Positions 8,474 through 17,720 of a DNA stretch of 64,000 nucleotides are shown here, piece after piece. The stretch lies in NCBI RefSeq assembly GCF_001050345.1, contig NZ_LFMW01000012.1, forward strand, positions 62,001 through 126,000. The letters are read 5' to 3'. Every line of letters begins with the position of its first letter. Position 1 is the stretch's first letter. Source of the DNA: Pseudomonas fildesensis. GTDB taxonomy: Bacteria > Pseudomonadota > Gammaproteobacteria > Pseudomonadales > Pseudomonadaceae. Both the position numbers and the translations under genes were made by a program. A model generated the notes under the pieces. That model worked only from the letters and a program-made list of their open reading frames with translations, searched no databases and was not told the origin of the DNA.

Positions 8474-8875
8474 ATGGCTGGCGAAACCGCCCTGGCAACC
8501 CTGCTGCGCAGCATGAGCCCGCACTTGAATGACGGTGATTATGTGTTCTGCACCCTGCCCGATAACCGCATCCCAGCCGGTTGTGAGGTGATCGGCAGCT
8601 TTCGCGAACAGGAAGGCCTGACGCTGATCCTTGAGCGCCAGCACGCCGAGCAGGCCGGGCTGGCCTTCGACTATGTGGCGGCCTGGATCACCTTGAACGT
8701 GCATTCGGCGCTGGAAGCGGTAGGCCTGACCGCCGCGTTCGCCAGCGCGCTGGGCAAGGCCGGTATCAGTTGCAATGTGATTGCCGGTTATTACCACGAC
8801 CACCTGTTTGTCGGACGCACCGATGCCGAGCGCGCCATGGGTGTATTGCGGCAATTGGCGACGGACGCGGAGTAA
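8474..8875 (+). CDS. ACT-domain-containing protein
   Basis: 133-aa cytoplasmic protein of the two-ACT-domain type (N-terminal LRSMSPHLNDGDYVFCTL; C-terminal LTAAFASALGKAGISCNVIAGYYHDHLFV). ACT domains bind amino acids, which fits its place between the ArgP regulator and the LysE exporter; a sensory role in amino acid export is inferred, not shown. ATG at 8474 follows AAGGA at 8463-8467. The gap to lysE is 5 bases, indicating one transcript. Confidence 0.8.
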   Translation: MAGETALATLLRSMSPHLNDGDYVFCTLPDNRIPAGCEVIGSFREQEGLTLILERQHAEQAGLAFDYVAAWITLNVHSALEAVGLTAAFASALGKAGISCNVIAGYYHDHLFVGRTDAERAMGVLRQLATDAE

Positions 8876-8880
8876 ACCTT

Positions 8881-9480
8881 ATGTGGCAAAGCTATCTGAA
8901 CGGGCTGCTGGTCGCCCTCGGCCTGATCATGGCCATCGGCACGCAAAATGCGTTTGTATTGGCGCAAAGCCTGCGCCGTGAACATCACCTGCCCGTGGCG
9001 GCGTTGTGTGTGGTGTGCGATGCCTTGCTGGTGGCGGCCGGGGTATTCGGCCTGGCGACGGTACTGGCGCAAAACCCGCTGCTGCTGGCGATTGCCCGCT
9101 GGGGCGGCGCGGCCTTTCTGTTGTGGTACGGCACCCTGGCGTTGCGCCGGGCGTTTTCCAAACAGAGCCTGGAGCAAGGGGGCAACCTCAAGGTGCGCTC
9201 TTTGCGGGCCGTGATGCTCAGCGCCTTGGCCGTGACGTTGCTCAATCCCCACGTGTACCTGGACACGGTATTGCTGATCGGCTCACTGGGCGCCCAACAA
9301 ACCGAACCCGGCGCCTACGTGGCCGGCGCCGCCAGCGCTTCGTTCCTGTGGTTCGCGACCCTGGCACTCGGTGCCGCATGGCTGGCCCCTTGGTTGGCAC
9401 GCCCTGCTACCTGGCGCCTGCTGGACCTGCTGGTGGCAGTGATGATGTTCAGCGTGGCCTATCAACTGATCGCCGCCTGA
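8881..9480 (+). CDS. LysE/ArgO-family amino acid exporter
   Basis: 199-aa inner-membrane exporter, probably for lysine or arginine. About six hydrophobic segments are visible. The family signature GTQNAFVLAQSLRREH is at residues 20-35, and the conserved LLNPHVYLDTVLLIG follows in the second half. Length matches the family (about 200 aa). It is co-transcribed with the ACT gene and likely under ArgP control. Whether it prefers arginine (ArgO) or lysine (LysE) cannot be decided here. Confidence 0.9.
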   Translation: MWQSYLNGLLVALGLIMAIGTQNAFVLAQSLRREHHLPVAALCVVCDALLVAAGVFGLATVLAQNPLLLAIARWGGAAFLLWYGTLALRRAFSKQSLEQGGNLKVRSLRAVMLSALAVTLLNPHVYLDTVLLIGSLGAQQTEPGAYVAGAASASFLWFATLALGAAWLAPWLARPATWRLLDLLVAVMMFSVAYQLIAA

Positions 9481-9658
9481 GGATTATTCCAAAACGCTCT
9501 GGAACCTCTATCCCACACAGTTGTTGCGTGGTTATGCCGCAACCCCGGTGCTATGATCCTGCCCCTGCGCCGCAAAGAGTACAAACTCCCCGGCGCTTGT
9601 TTGGCCGCCCGTGATCGGCCTTGCGCTCACCGCAACTGACCTGATTAGGAGAATCATC

Positions 9659-10255
9659 ATGGCTTTCGAATTGCCGCCGCTGCCCTACGCACACGATGCC
9701 CTGCAGCCGCACATTTCCAAGGAAACCTTGGAATTCCACCACGACAAGCACCACAACACCTACGTCGTGAACCTGAACAACCTGGTGCCAGGCACCGAGT
9801 TCGAAGGCAAGACCCTGGAAGAAATCGTCAAGTCTTCTTCGGGCGGCATCTTCAACAACGCCGCTCAGGTCTGGAACCACACTTTCTACTGGAACTGCCT
9901 GGCGCCAAACGCCGGTGGTCAACCTACCGGCGCGCTTGGCGACGCCATCAACGCTGCGTTCGGTTCGTTCGACAAGTTCAAGGAAGAGTTCACCAAGACT
10001 TCGGTCGGCACCTTCGGTTCCGGTTGGGGCTGGCTGGTGAAAAAGGCTGACGGTTCCCTGGCCCTGGCCAGCACCATCGGCGCCGGCAACCCGCTGACCA
10101 GCGGCGACACCCCGCTGCTGACCTGCGACGTCTGGGAACACGCTTACTACATCGACTACCGCAACGTGCGTCCAAAGTATGTGGAAGCGTTCTGGAACCT
10201 GGTCAACTGGAAGTTCGTGGCTGAGCAGTTCGAAGGCAAGACCTTCACTGCCTAA
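9659..10255 (+). CDS. sodB: Superoxide dismutase [Fe]
   Basis: 198-aa cytoplasmic iron superoxide dismutase that converts superoxide to oxygen and hydrogen peroxide. Metal ligands are visible: His27 (FHHDKHH), a second His in VWNHTFYW, and Asp and His in CDVWEHAYYIDYRN. The FNNAAQVWNHTFYWNCL and GSGWGWLV segments are characteristic of the Fe type. AGGAGA at 9647-9652 precedes the ATG. A strong terminator follows at 10274. Confidence 0.97.
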   Translation: MAFELPPLPYAHDALQPHISKETLEFHHDKHHNTYVVNLNNLVPGTEFEGKTLEEIVKSSSGGIFNNAAQVWNHTFYWNCLAPNAGGQPTGALGDAINAAFGSFDKFKEEFTKTSVGTFGSGWGWLVKKADGSLALASTIGAGNPLTSGDTPLLTCDVWEHAYYIDYRNVRPKYVEAFWNLVNWKFVAEQFEGKTFTA

Positions 10256-10273
10256 GCAACGCTTGCAGTAGAA

Positions 10274-10300
10274 AGAGCCCGGCGATTGCCGGGCTTTTTT
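10274..10300 (+). terminator. Rho-independent terminator after sodB
   Basis: GAGCCCGGC / GCCGGGCT stem with a 4-base loop, followed by T6. Confidence 0.92.
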
Positions 10301-10417
10301 ATGGGCGTTTTAAGCAAAACCGATCACATTGCCAACTTCCAGACAGGGCCCGGCGCAATGTCCCTTTGACTGCCATCACGGGATTGCCAATACTCATGGC
10401 ATATTGAGGCCACCCGC

Positions 10418-10441
10418 ATGGAACAAGGAATGACCCTTTGA
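10418..10441 (+). other. Seven-codon upstream ORF overlapping the bifA start
   Basis: ATG at 10418 (GAGG 8 bases upstream) reads MEQGMTL and stops at TGA 10439-10441, which overlaps the TTG start of bifA (TTGA at 10438-10441). The arrangement would allow translational coupling or restrain bifA translation. It may also be chance. Confidence 0.4.
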
Positions 10442-12489
10442 AGCTGGAACTCAAGAACAGCTTGTCGGTGAAGTTGCTCCGGGTTGTGCTGCTGTCGGCA
10501 CTGATCGTAGGCATGGCGCTGAGCGTGGCGCAGATCGTTTTCGATGCCTACAAGACGCGCCAGGCCGTAGCCGGTGATGCCCAGCGCATCCTCGACATGT
10601 TTCGCGACCCCTCGACCCAGGCCGTCTACAGCCTGGACCGCGAGATGGGGATGCAGGTGATTGAAGGCCTGTTTCAGGATGACGCAGTGGGCATGGCCTC
10701 CATCGGCCACCCCAACGAAACCATGCTCGCCGAAAAAAGCCGAGCCTTGCAGCAATCCTCCAGCCGCTGGTTGACCGACCTGATTCTGGGCCAGGAACGC
10801 ACGTTCAACACCGCATTGGTCGGCAAAGGCCCCTACAGCGAGTATTACGGCGACCTGAGCATCACCCTCGACACCGCCACTTACGGCAAGGGCTTTATTA
10901 TCAGCTCGGTGATTATCTTCATTTCCGGGGTGTTACGCGCCTTGGCCATGGGCTTGGTGCTGTACCTGGTGTATCACTGGCTGCTGACCAAGCCGTTGTC
11001 GCGGATTATCGAACACCTGACGTCGATCAACCCCGACCGCCCAAGCGAACACAAGATCCCGCAACTCAAGGGCCACGAACACAATGAGCTGGGACTGTGG
11101 ATCAACACCGCCAACCAGTTGCTCGAATCCATCGAACGCAACACCCACCTGCGCCACGAAGCGGAATCCAGCCTGTTGCGCATGGCCCAGTACGACTTCC
11201 TCACGGGCCTGCCGAACCGCCAGAAGCTGCAGGAGCAACTGGACAAGATCCTGATCGATGCCGGCCGCCGGCAACGCCGCGTAGCGGTATTGTGCGTAGG
11301 GCTGGACGACTTCAAAAGTGTCAACGAACAGTTCACCTACCAGGCCGGTGACAAATTGCTGCTCGCCCTGGCCGACCGCCTGCGCGCGCACAGTGGCCGC
11401 CTCGGCACCCTGGCGCGTCTCGGTGGTGACCAGTTCGCCCTGGTCCAGGCCGATATCGACCAGCCTTACGAAGCCGCCGAACTGGCACAGAGCATCCTCG
11501 ATGACCTGGACGCCGAGTTCGCCCTCGACCACGAGCAGATTCGCCTGCGCGCCACCATCGGCATCACCTTGTTCCCGGAAGACGGCGACAGCACCGAGAA
11601 GCTGCTGCAAAAAGCCGAACAGACCATGACCCTGGCCAAGAGCCGCTCGCGCAATCGCTATCAGTTCTATATCGCCAGCGTCGACAGCGAAATGCGCCGC
11701 CGCCGTGAACTGGAAAAAGACCTGCGCGATGCCTTGAGCCGCAACCAGTTTCACTTGGTGTACCAGCCGCAGATCAGCTACCGCGACCACCGCGTGGTCG
11801 GCGTTGAAGCGCTGATCCGCTGGCAGCACCCGGAACATGGCCTGGTGCCGCCGGATTTGTTTATCCCACTGGCGGAACAGAACGGCACCATTATTGCGAT
11901 TGGCGAATGGGTGCTGGACCAGGCCTGCCGGCAATTGCGCGAATGGCATGACTTGGGCTTCACCGAGCTGCGCATGGCGGTCAACCTGTCCACCGTGCAA
12001 CTGCACCACACCGAGTTGCCGCGCGTGGTCAACAACCTGATGCAGATCTACCGCCTGCCGCCGCGTAGCCTGGAACTGGAAGTGACCGAGACCGGCCTGA
12101 TGGAAGACATCAGCACCGCCGCCCAGCACCTGTTGAGCCTGCGCCGGTCCGGGGCGTTGATCGCCATTGATGACTTCGGCACCGGCTATTCCTCCCTGAG
12201 CTACCTGAAAAGCCTGCCGCTGGACAAGATCAAGATCGACAAGAGCTTCGTCCAGGACCTGCTGGACGACGATGACGATGCCACCATCGTGCGGGCGATT
12301 ATCCAACTGGGCAAAAGCCTGGGCATGCAGGTGATCGCCGAAGGCGTGGAAACCGCCGAACAGGAGGCCTACATCATCTCCGAGGGCTGCCACGAAGGTC
12401 AGGGTTACCACTACAGCAAACCCCTGCCGGCACGGGAGGTGGTGGCTTATTTGAAGCAGTCCGAACGCAATAACGCGGCGATTCTCTGA
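10438..12489 (+). CDS. bifA: Cyclic-di-GMP phosphodiesterase BifA (degenerate GGDEF + EAL)
   Basis: 683-aa inner-membrane protein. N-terminal membrane helix (about residues 10-32), a periplasmic region, a second helix (about 155-185), a GGDEF domain whose signature is changed to GGDQF (329-333), and a C-terminal EAL domain with E457-A458-L459 and the DDFGTGYSSLSYL loop. GGDQF plus an intact EAL is the known hallmark of BifA, an active phosphodiesterase that lowers c-di-GMP and promotes swarming over biofilm. Start is TTG at 10438 with AAGGA 8 bases upstream; the two nearby ATGs are out of frame. Confidence 0.93.
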   Translation: MKLELKNSLSVKLLRVVLLSALIVGMALSVAQIVFDAYKTRQAVAGDAQRILDMFRDPSTQAVYSLDREMGMQVIEGLFQDDAVGMASIGHPNETMLAEKSRALQQSSSRWLTDLILGQERTFNTALVGKGPYSEYYGDLSITLDTATYGKGFIISSVIIFISGVLRALAMGLVLYLVYHWLLTKPLSRIIEHLTSINPDRPSEHKIPQLKGHEHNELGLWINTANQLLESIERNTHLRHEAESSLLRMAQYDFLTGLPNRQKLQEQLDKILIDAGRRQRRVAVLCVGLDDFKSVNEQFTYQAGDKLLLALADRLRAHSGRLGTLARLGGDQFALVQADIDQPYEAAELAQSILDDLDAEFALDHEQIRLRATIGITLFPEDGDSTEKLLQKAEQTMTLAKSRSRNRYQFYIASVDSEMRRRRELEKDLRDALSRNQFHLVYQPQISYRDHRVVGVEALIRWQHPEHGLVPPDLFIPLAEQNGTIIAIGEWVLDQACRQLREWHDLGFTELRMAVNLSTVQLHHTELPRVVNNLMQIYRLPPRSLELEVTETGLMEDISTAAQHLLSLRRSGALIAIDDFGTGYSSLSYLKSLPLDKIKIDKSFVQDLLDDDDDATIVRAIIQLGKSLGMQVIAEGVETAEQEAYIISEGCHEGQGYHYSKPLPAREVVAYLKQSERNNAAIL

Positions 12490-12618
12490 CTCCAGCAAAC
12501 AATACTGAATATTTCCTGCGTTTAAACCTTTACACAAAATGCAAATCTTTCGCATTATGTTACAGCTTTTTGCGCGCCCCCCGCGCGCCCCATCAACAAC
12601 CGAAGCAGGATGTTCGCC

Positions 12619-13962
12619 ATGATTCGTATGCCCCTGGCCACCGCCAGTCTGCTGGCCATTGCCATTTCTCTCGCCGGTTGCGGCGAAGGTAAAGACAAGG
12701 CCGCCGCGCCACAAGCGCCGACCCCGGCTGCCAGCACTACCGCTCCAGCGGCTGCCACCCCTGCCGGCCAGGTCGACGAAACGGCCGCCAAAGCTGTCGT
12801 CGCGCATTACGCTGACATGGTGTTCGCGGTGTACAGCGATGCCGAGTCCACGGCGAAAACCCTGCAAACCGCGATCGATGCGTTCCTCGCCAAGCCAAAC
12901 GCCGACACCCTGAAAGCCGCGCGTACCGCCTGGATCGCCGCACGCGTACCGTACCTGCAGAGCGAAGTGTTCCGCTTTGGCAACACCATCATCGACGACT
13001 GGGAAGGTCAGGTGAACGCCTGGCCCCTGGACGAAGGCCTGATCGACTACACCGACAAATCCTACGAGCACGCCCTGGGTAACCCAGGCGCCACGGCCAA
13101 CATCATCGCCAACACCGAGATCCAGGTCGGCGAAGACAAGGTCGACGTCAAGGACATCACCCCGGAAAAACTCGCCAGCCTCAATGAGCTGGGCGGTTCC
13201 GAAGCCAACGTCGCCACCGGCTACCACGCGATCGAATTCCTGCTCTGGGGCCAGGACCTGAACGGCACCGGCCCTGGCGCGGGCAACCGTCCTGCGTCGG
13301 ACTACCTGACCGGCGACGGTGCCACAGGCGGCCACAACGAGCGTCGCCGCGCCTACCTGAGCGCTGTGACCCAACTGCTGGTGAGCGACCTGGAAGAAAT
13401 GGTCGGCAACTGGAAACCCAACGTCGAAGACAACTACCGCGCCACGCTGGAAGCCGAACCGGCTACCGACGGCCTGCGCAAAATGCTGTTCGGCATGGGC
13501 AGCCTGTCCCTCGGCGAATTGGCCGGTGAGCGCATGAAGGTTTCCCTGGAAGCCAACTCGCCGGAAGACGAGCAGGATTGCTTCAGCGACAACACCCACT
13601 ACTCGCACTTCTACGACGCCAAGGGCATCCGCAACGTCTACCTGGGCGAGTACACCCGCGTTGACGGCACCAAAATGACCGGTGCCAGCCTGTCGTCCCT
13701 GGTGGCCAAGGCCGACCCGGCTGCCGACACGGCGCTGAAGGCTGACCTGGCCGCTACCGAAGCGAAGATCCAGGTCATGGTTGACCACGCTGCCAAAGGC
13801 GAGCACTACGACCAGTTGATCGCCGCGGGCAACGATGCGGGCAACCAGATCGTGCGTGATGCGATTGCTGCGCTGGTCAAGCAGACCGGTTCGATCGAAG
13901 CCGCTGCCGGCAAGCTGGGGATCAGCGACCTGAACCCCGACAATGCTGATCACGAGTTCTGA
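12619..13962 (+). CDS. icmP: Imelysin-family lipoprotein (insulin-cleaving metalloproteinase-like)
   Basis: 447-aa lipoprotein of the imelysin (peptidase M75) family. Lipobox SLAGC puts the lipidated Cys at residue 21; an Ala/Pro-rich linker follows. The GYHAIEF motif contains the GxHxxE signature (H203, E206) that defines the family; other members take part in iron uptake (EfeO/imelysin-like), and the P. aeruginosa neighbour of bifA is icmP. Start is placed at 12619, where AGGA lies 8 bases upstream; an ATG at 12610 overlaps that site. A terminator follows at 13981. Confidence 0.85.
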   Translation: MIRMPLATASLLAIAISLAGCGEGKDKAAAPQAPTPAASTTAPAAATPAGQVDETAAKAVVAHYADMVFAVYSDAESTAKTLQTAIDAFLAKPNADTLKAARTAWIAARVPYLQSEVFRFGNTIIDDWEGQVNAWPLDEGLIDYTDKSYEHALGNPGATANIIANTEIQVGEDKVDVKDITPEKLASLNELGGSEANVATGYHAIEFLLWGQDLNGTGPGAGNRPASDYLTGDGATGGHNERRRAYLSAVTQLLVSDLEEMVGNWKPNVEDNYRATLEAEPATDGLRKMLFGMGSLSLGELAGERMKVSLEANSPEDEQDCFSDNTHYSHFYDAKGIRNVYLGEYTRVDGTKMTGASLSSLVAKADPAADTALKADLAATEAKIQVMVDHAAKGEHYDQLIAAGNDAGNQIVRDAIAALVKQTGSIEAAAGKLGISDLNPDNADHEF

Positions 13963-13980
13963 TCAACGCAGTGTTGAATG

Positions 13981-14005
13981 AGGCGACCTTCGGGTCGCCT
14001 TTTTT
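13981..14005 (+). terminator. Rho-independent terminator after icmP
   Basis: AGGCGACC-TTC-GGGTCGCCT stem followed by T6. Confidence 0.92.
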
Positions 14006-14113
14006 ATGCACTATCCCTGCCTCTACAAAATCCATGTCGTTCCCAAGTGCGCCGGTTTACATGCCCTGCACCGCAGGTAGAATGACGCCTCTGCCCTATC
14101 TCGAGCGAACTTC

Positions 14114-15568
14114 ATGGCGTTGCCGACCCTACGCATCATCGGTTTCATCCTCGGCATCTTCCTGATCACCCTCGCGATCGCCATGGTCGTGCCCATGGCC
14201 ACCCTGGTGATCTTCGAGCGCACCAGCGACCTGCCCTCGTTCCTCTGGGCCAGCCTGATTACCTTTATCGCCGGCCTCGCACTGGTAATCCCCGGCCGTC
14301 CCGAGCATGTGCACCTGCGCCCACGGGACATGTACCTGTTGACGGTGAGCAGCTGGGTGGTGGTGTGCGTGTTCGCCGCACTGCCGTTTTTGCTGACGCA
14401 GCACATCAGCTACACCGACTCGTTTTTCGAAAGCATGTCCGGCATCACCGCCACCGGTTCCACGGTATTGAGCGGGCTGGACACCATGTCGCCGGGCATC
14501 CTGATGTGGCGCTCGCTGCTGCACTGGCTGGGCGGCATCGGTTTTATCGGCATGGCGGTGGCGATCCTGCCGCTGCTGCGCATTGGTGGCATGCGCCTGT
14601 TCCAGACTGAATCGTCGGACCGCTCGGAAAAGGTCATGCCTCGCTCGCACATGGTGGCGCGGCTGATCGTGGCGGCGTATGTGGGCATCACGATCCTCGG
14701 TAGCCTGGCGTTCTGGTGGGCCGGAATGGGCCTGTTCGATGCGATCAACCATGCGATGTCGGCGATTTCCACCGGCGGGTTTTCCACCTCCGATGAATCC
14801 CTGGCGCACTGGAAACAACCCGCCGTGCACTGGGTGGCGGTAGTGGTAATGATCCTCGGCAGCTTGCCGTTTACCCTGTATGTCGCCACGTTGCGCGGCA
14901 ACCGCCGGGCGCTGATCAAGGATCAGCAGGTGCAGGGTTTGCTCGGTTTGCTGGTGGTGACATGGCTGGTACTCGGCACCTGGTACTGGTGGACCACCAA
15001 CCTGCATTGGCTCGACGCCCTGCGCCATGTGGCCTTGAACGTCACGTCGGTGGTGACCACCACCGGTTTTGCACTGGGGGACTACAGCCTGTGGGGCAAC
15101 TTCTCACTGATGCTGTTTTTCTACTTGGGCTTTATCGGCGGCTGTTCGGGCTCCACCGCCGGCGGGATCAAGATCTTCCGTTTTCAGGTCGCCTATATCC
15201 TGCTCAAGGCCAACTTGAACCAGTTGATTCACCCGCGCGCGGTGATCAAGCAGAAGTACAACGGCCACCGTCTCGACGAAGAGATCGTGCGCTCGATCCT
15301 GACGTTCTCGTTTTTCTTCGCCATCACCATCTGCGCCATCGCCCTGGCCCTGTCGCTGCTGGGCCTGGACTGGATGACCGCGCTGACCGGCGCCGCCAGC
15401 ACCGTGTCGGGCGTCGGCCCGGGCCTGGGGGAAACTATCGGTCCGGCCGGTAACTTCGCCAGCCTGCCGGATGCGGCCAAGTGGATCTTGTCGCTCGGCA
15501 TGCTGCTGGGCAGACTGGAGATCATTACGGTGTTTGTTCTGTGCATTCCGGCGTTCTGGCGTCACTGA
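14114..15568 (+). CDS. trkH: Trk-type potassium uptake protein TrkH
   Basis: 484-aa inner-membrane potassium channel subunit of the Trk system. The four selectivity-filter loops are visible: ITATGSTVL, ISTGGFST, VTTTGFALG and STVSGVGPG. Multiple membrane helices and the length match TrkH (about 480 aa). It needs the cytoplasmic NAD-binding partner TrkA, which is not encoded nearby. Its last 44 bases overlap the end of the convergent AraC-type gene. Confidence 0.93.
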   Translation: MALPTLRIIGFILGIFLITLAIAMVVPMATLVIFERTSDLPSFLWASLITFIAGLALVIPGRPEHVHLRPRDMYLLTVSSWVVVCVFAALPFLLTQHISYTDSFFESMSGITATGSTVLSGLDTMSPGILMWRSLLHWLGGIGFIGMAVAILPLLRIGGMRLFQTESSDRSEKVMPRSHMVARLIVAAYVGITILGSLAFWWAGMGLFDAINHAMSAISTGGFSTSDESLAHWKQPAVHWVAVVVMILGSLPFTLYVATLRGNRRALIKDQQVQGLLGLLVVTWLVLGTWYWWTTNLHWLDALRHVALNVTSVVTTTGFALGDYSLWGNFSLMLFFYLGFIGGCSGSTAGGIKIFRFQVAYILLKANLNQLIHPRAVIKQKYNGHRLDEEIVRSILTFSFFFAITICAIALALSLLGLDWMTALTGAASTVSGVGPGLGETIGPAGNFASLPDAAKWILSLGMLLGRLEIITVFVLCIPAFWRH

Positions 15569-16583
15569 CCGTCGACGTGTCCAACAACCGCGCCCGGTAC
15601 TCGCCGGGCGTGGCATCGAACCAGCGGCGAAACGCGCGGAAGAAGTTGCTCGGGTCGGCAAAGCCCAACAGGTAGGCAATTTCCAACAGGGTCATGCTGG
15701 GCTGCGCGAGGTATTGCTCGGCCAGTTCTCGACGGGTGTCGTCGAGCAACGTCTGGAAGCTGGTGCCCTCCTCCTGCAACCGCCGCTGCAAGGTGCGTTG
15801 GGACAGGTGCAGCGTCTGGGCAACTACTTCACGCTTGGGCTCGCCCTGAGGCAACAGGCGGCACAGCACTTGCCGCGCCTTGTGGGTCACGCGGCTTTCG
15901 GAGAAACGCGCCAGGTATTCACCGGCAAAGCGGTCATGCAACACCGCCATGGCTTCGTTGGCCGTGGGCAGCGGCGCGTCCATATCATCGCGTTCAAAAA
16001 TCAGCGCGTCATACGGCGCGTTGAATTCCAGCGGCGCGTGGAACGCTTGCTTGTAGGGCGCAAGGTCAGCCGGTTGCTCACCTTGCAACAGCACCTTGCG
16101 CGGTTGCAGGGTGCGCCCCGTCAACCAGCCGCACAGCGCCAACGCACTGGCCAGCGAGGCTTCGGCGCTTTGCCGGGTAGGTGGGAGGTGATCGCCGTGC
16201 ACCGTCAGAATCAGCGCATAGCCTTCGGGCAACAGTCGGAAACTCAAGTCGGCGCTTTCGGCGATGATCCGCTGGTAGCGCACCAGGCGCATAAAGCCTT
16301 CAGCCAGGGTGTTGCTGGACATCAGCGCATAACCGGCCACATGAAACGATGCCGGGCGCACCACCTTGCCCATGTTCAGGCCAATCGCGGGGTTGCCCGA
16401 CAACTCCACCGCGCGCTGCCAGAGCCGGGTCATGGAGTCTTGCGGAAAGCGAGCATCAGGGTCTTTGAGGGCGGTATAGTCCAGGCCCAGTTGCTTGAAC
16501 AAGGCACGGCAATCCAGGCCGTCCATTTCCAATGCCTTGACTATCCCCATCGCCCAGCTTGCAGAAGTTGTTCGTTCGCTCAT
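15525..16583 (-). CDS. AraC-family transcriptional regulator (OruR-like)
   Basis: 352-aa regulator. The N-terminal ~200 residues match the arabinose-binding-like domain of the OruR/ArgR-type subgroup (MTRLWQRAVELSGNPAIGLNMG; HVAGYALMSSNTLAEG). The C-terminal ~100 residues carry two helix-turn-helices (LSQRTLQRRLQEEGTSF; LLEIAYLLGFADPSNFFRAF). The target and ligand are unknown; no divergent catabolic operon is adjacent. It converges on trkH with a 44-base overlap, so the two transcripts would be antisense at their ends. Confidence 0.85.
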   Translation of the reverse strand: MSERTTSASWAMGIVKALEMDGLDCRALFKQLGLDYTALKDPDARFPQDSMTRLWQRAVELSGNPAIGLNMGKVVRPASFHVAGYALMSSNTLAEGFMRLVRYQRIIAESADLSFRLLPEGYALILTVHGDHLPPTRQSAEASLASALALCGWLTGRTLQPRKVLLQGEQPADLAPYKQAFHAPLEFNAPYDALIFERDDMDAPLPTANEAMAVLHDRFAGEYLARFSESRVTHKARQVLCRLLPQGEPKREVVAQTLHLSQRTLQRRLQEEGTSFQTLLDDTRRELAEQYLAQPSMTLLEIAYLLGFADPSNFFRAFRRWFDATPGEYRARLLDTSTVSDARTPECTEQTP

Positions 16584-16743
16584 GGCGTCTTCTTAATAAA
16601 GCAGGCTGAAACTACAGCCAGGAAGCCAAGGATACTAAAGTGGCATCTATTGTCACTGGCTGTTACCACTGATCACTCTAGACTCAAATAAGCTCCCCGC
16701 CGAACATCTGTCGGTCGGTACAACAATCAAAAGGCTGGCCACC

Positions 16744-17055
16744 GTGGAAAACGTCAAGCGATTCAACAGCTTCGCCGAGTTTTACCCCTATTACCTGACT
16801 GAGCACGGCAACAGCACGTGTCGGCGCCTGCACTTTATCGGCACCACGCTGGTGATCGGCATTCTGGCGTATGCCGTCGGCAGAGGCTCCTTGGGCCTGA
16901 TGCTGGCCGTGCCGATTGCCGGCTACGGCTTTGCCTGGGTCGGCCACTTCTTTTTCGAAAAGAACCGCCCGGCGACCTTCCAGCATCCGCTCTACAGCCT
17001 GTTGGGGGATTTTGTCATGTACCGCGACATGATTCTGGGCAAGGTACCCTTTTAA
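16744..17055 (+). CDS. DUF962/Mpo1-like membrane protein
   Basis: 103-aa small membrane protein with the family signature FAEFYPYYLTEHGNSTCRRLHFIGT at the N-terminus (residues 9-33) and GHFFFEKNRPATFQHPLYSLLGDF near the end. The yeast homologue Mpo1 is an Fe(II) dioxygenase acting on 2-hydroxy fatty acids; the conserved His residues (H20, H30 region, H at GHFFFEKN, H at FQHP) are present, so a similar lipid oxidation is possible but inferred. Start is GTG at 16744. Confidence 0.8.
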   Translation: MENVKRFNSFAEFYPYYLTEHGNSTCRRLHFIGTTLVIGILAYAVGRGSLGLMLAVPIAGYGFAWVGHFFFEKNRPATFQHPLYSLLGDFVMYRDMILGKVPF

Positions 17056-17248
17056 ATAGGCGCCCTTTTAAACAGGTGCCCTTCTGACGGTGTGACCTCT
17101 TGTCACTTGCGTTTAAGCGATGAAGGTTCGTACATCCGTCGATATAAAAGTCTTTTTGTCATTTACAGTGCTGTATCCTGCCAAGGCTCTTTGAGAGCGC
17201 GGAATCACCTGCGATTGAAAACCACAGACCTTGCGAGGAGCGACGACG

Positions 17249-17377
17249 ATGCACGAGATACCTAATCTCCCCTTCCCAAGCCTGCACGAAACTGAGCAGC
17301 CAACACCGCAGCAGGCAAGCACCAAGCAGCCTGAGGCCAAAGAAGCAAAACCAGTCGACAGCAAAAGCCAGGACTGA
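17249..17377 (+). CDS. Small hydrophilic protein (42 aa)
   Basis: MHEIPNLPFPSLHETEQ then a Gln/Pro/Lys-rich tail ending PVDSKSQD. It has an excellent ribosome site (GCGAGGAG, 8 bases before the ATG). It looks disordered and has no recognised domain. It lies 76 bases upstream of another very small ORF of similar quality, and both point the same way. I believe it is real because of the ribosome site and its Pseudomonas-like codon use, but no function can be given. Confidence 0.6.
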   Translation: MHEIPNLPFPSLHETEQPTPQQASTKQPEAKEAKPVDSKSQD

Positions 17378-17453
17378 CGCCGTACCAGACCGTGTGGAAA
17401 GCGCAGCGTTTTGAGCGCTTTCCACACTGCCTGAATCACCCCGGATACCCGCC

Positions 17454-17627
17454 ATGACCGATACCCTCCCCGACACCGCCGTACTCGACGCTGCGCTGCA
17501 GATGGTCGAAGTGTGGAACCGCCTCAGCGCGGACAAACAAGCCGTGCTGCTCAAGCGCTTCGGCACCCAGGAGAATGCCCTGGCAGCCCTGGTCACCACC
17601 CAATTGCTCGCCGCTGCAAAAGCCTGA
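17454..17627 (+). CDS. Small conserved-looking protein (57 aa)
   Basis: MTDTLPDTAVLDAALQMVEV then WNRLSADKQAVLLKRFGTQE and an Ala-rich end. It is predicted helical and soluble. Codon use matches real genes; start ATG at 17454 has only a weak ribosome site (GGATACCCGCC). Possibly co-transcribed with the 42-aa protein upstream. Function unknown. Confidence 0.6.
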   Translation: MTDTLPDTAVLDAALQMVEVWNRLSADKQAVLLKRFGTQENALAALVTTQLLAAAKA

Positions 17628-17720
17628 TCTGAGGTTTTTGCGTTTTGCCGCCCTGCCCGGGCCAAAGCATCGGTATCATTAGCAGCCTATCTTTACCTGC
17701 TGCGACAGTGGACCTTTCCC

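Noticed and set aside
10933..13953. Very long open frame (about 1000 codons) on the minus strand across bifA and icmP
   Set aside because: It is the antisense shadow of two well-supported plus-strand genes in GC-rich DNA; composition is typical of a shadow (His/Gln/Val-rich), with no ribosome site and no domain.
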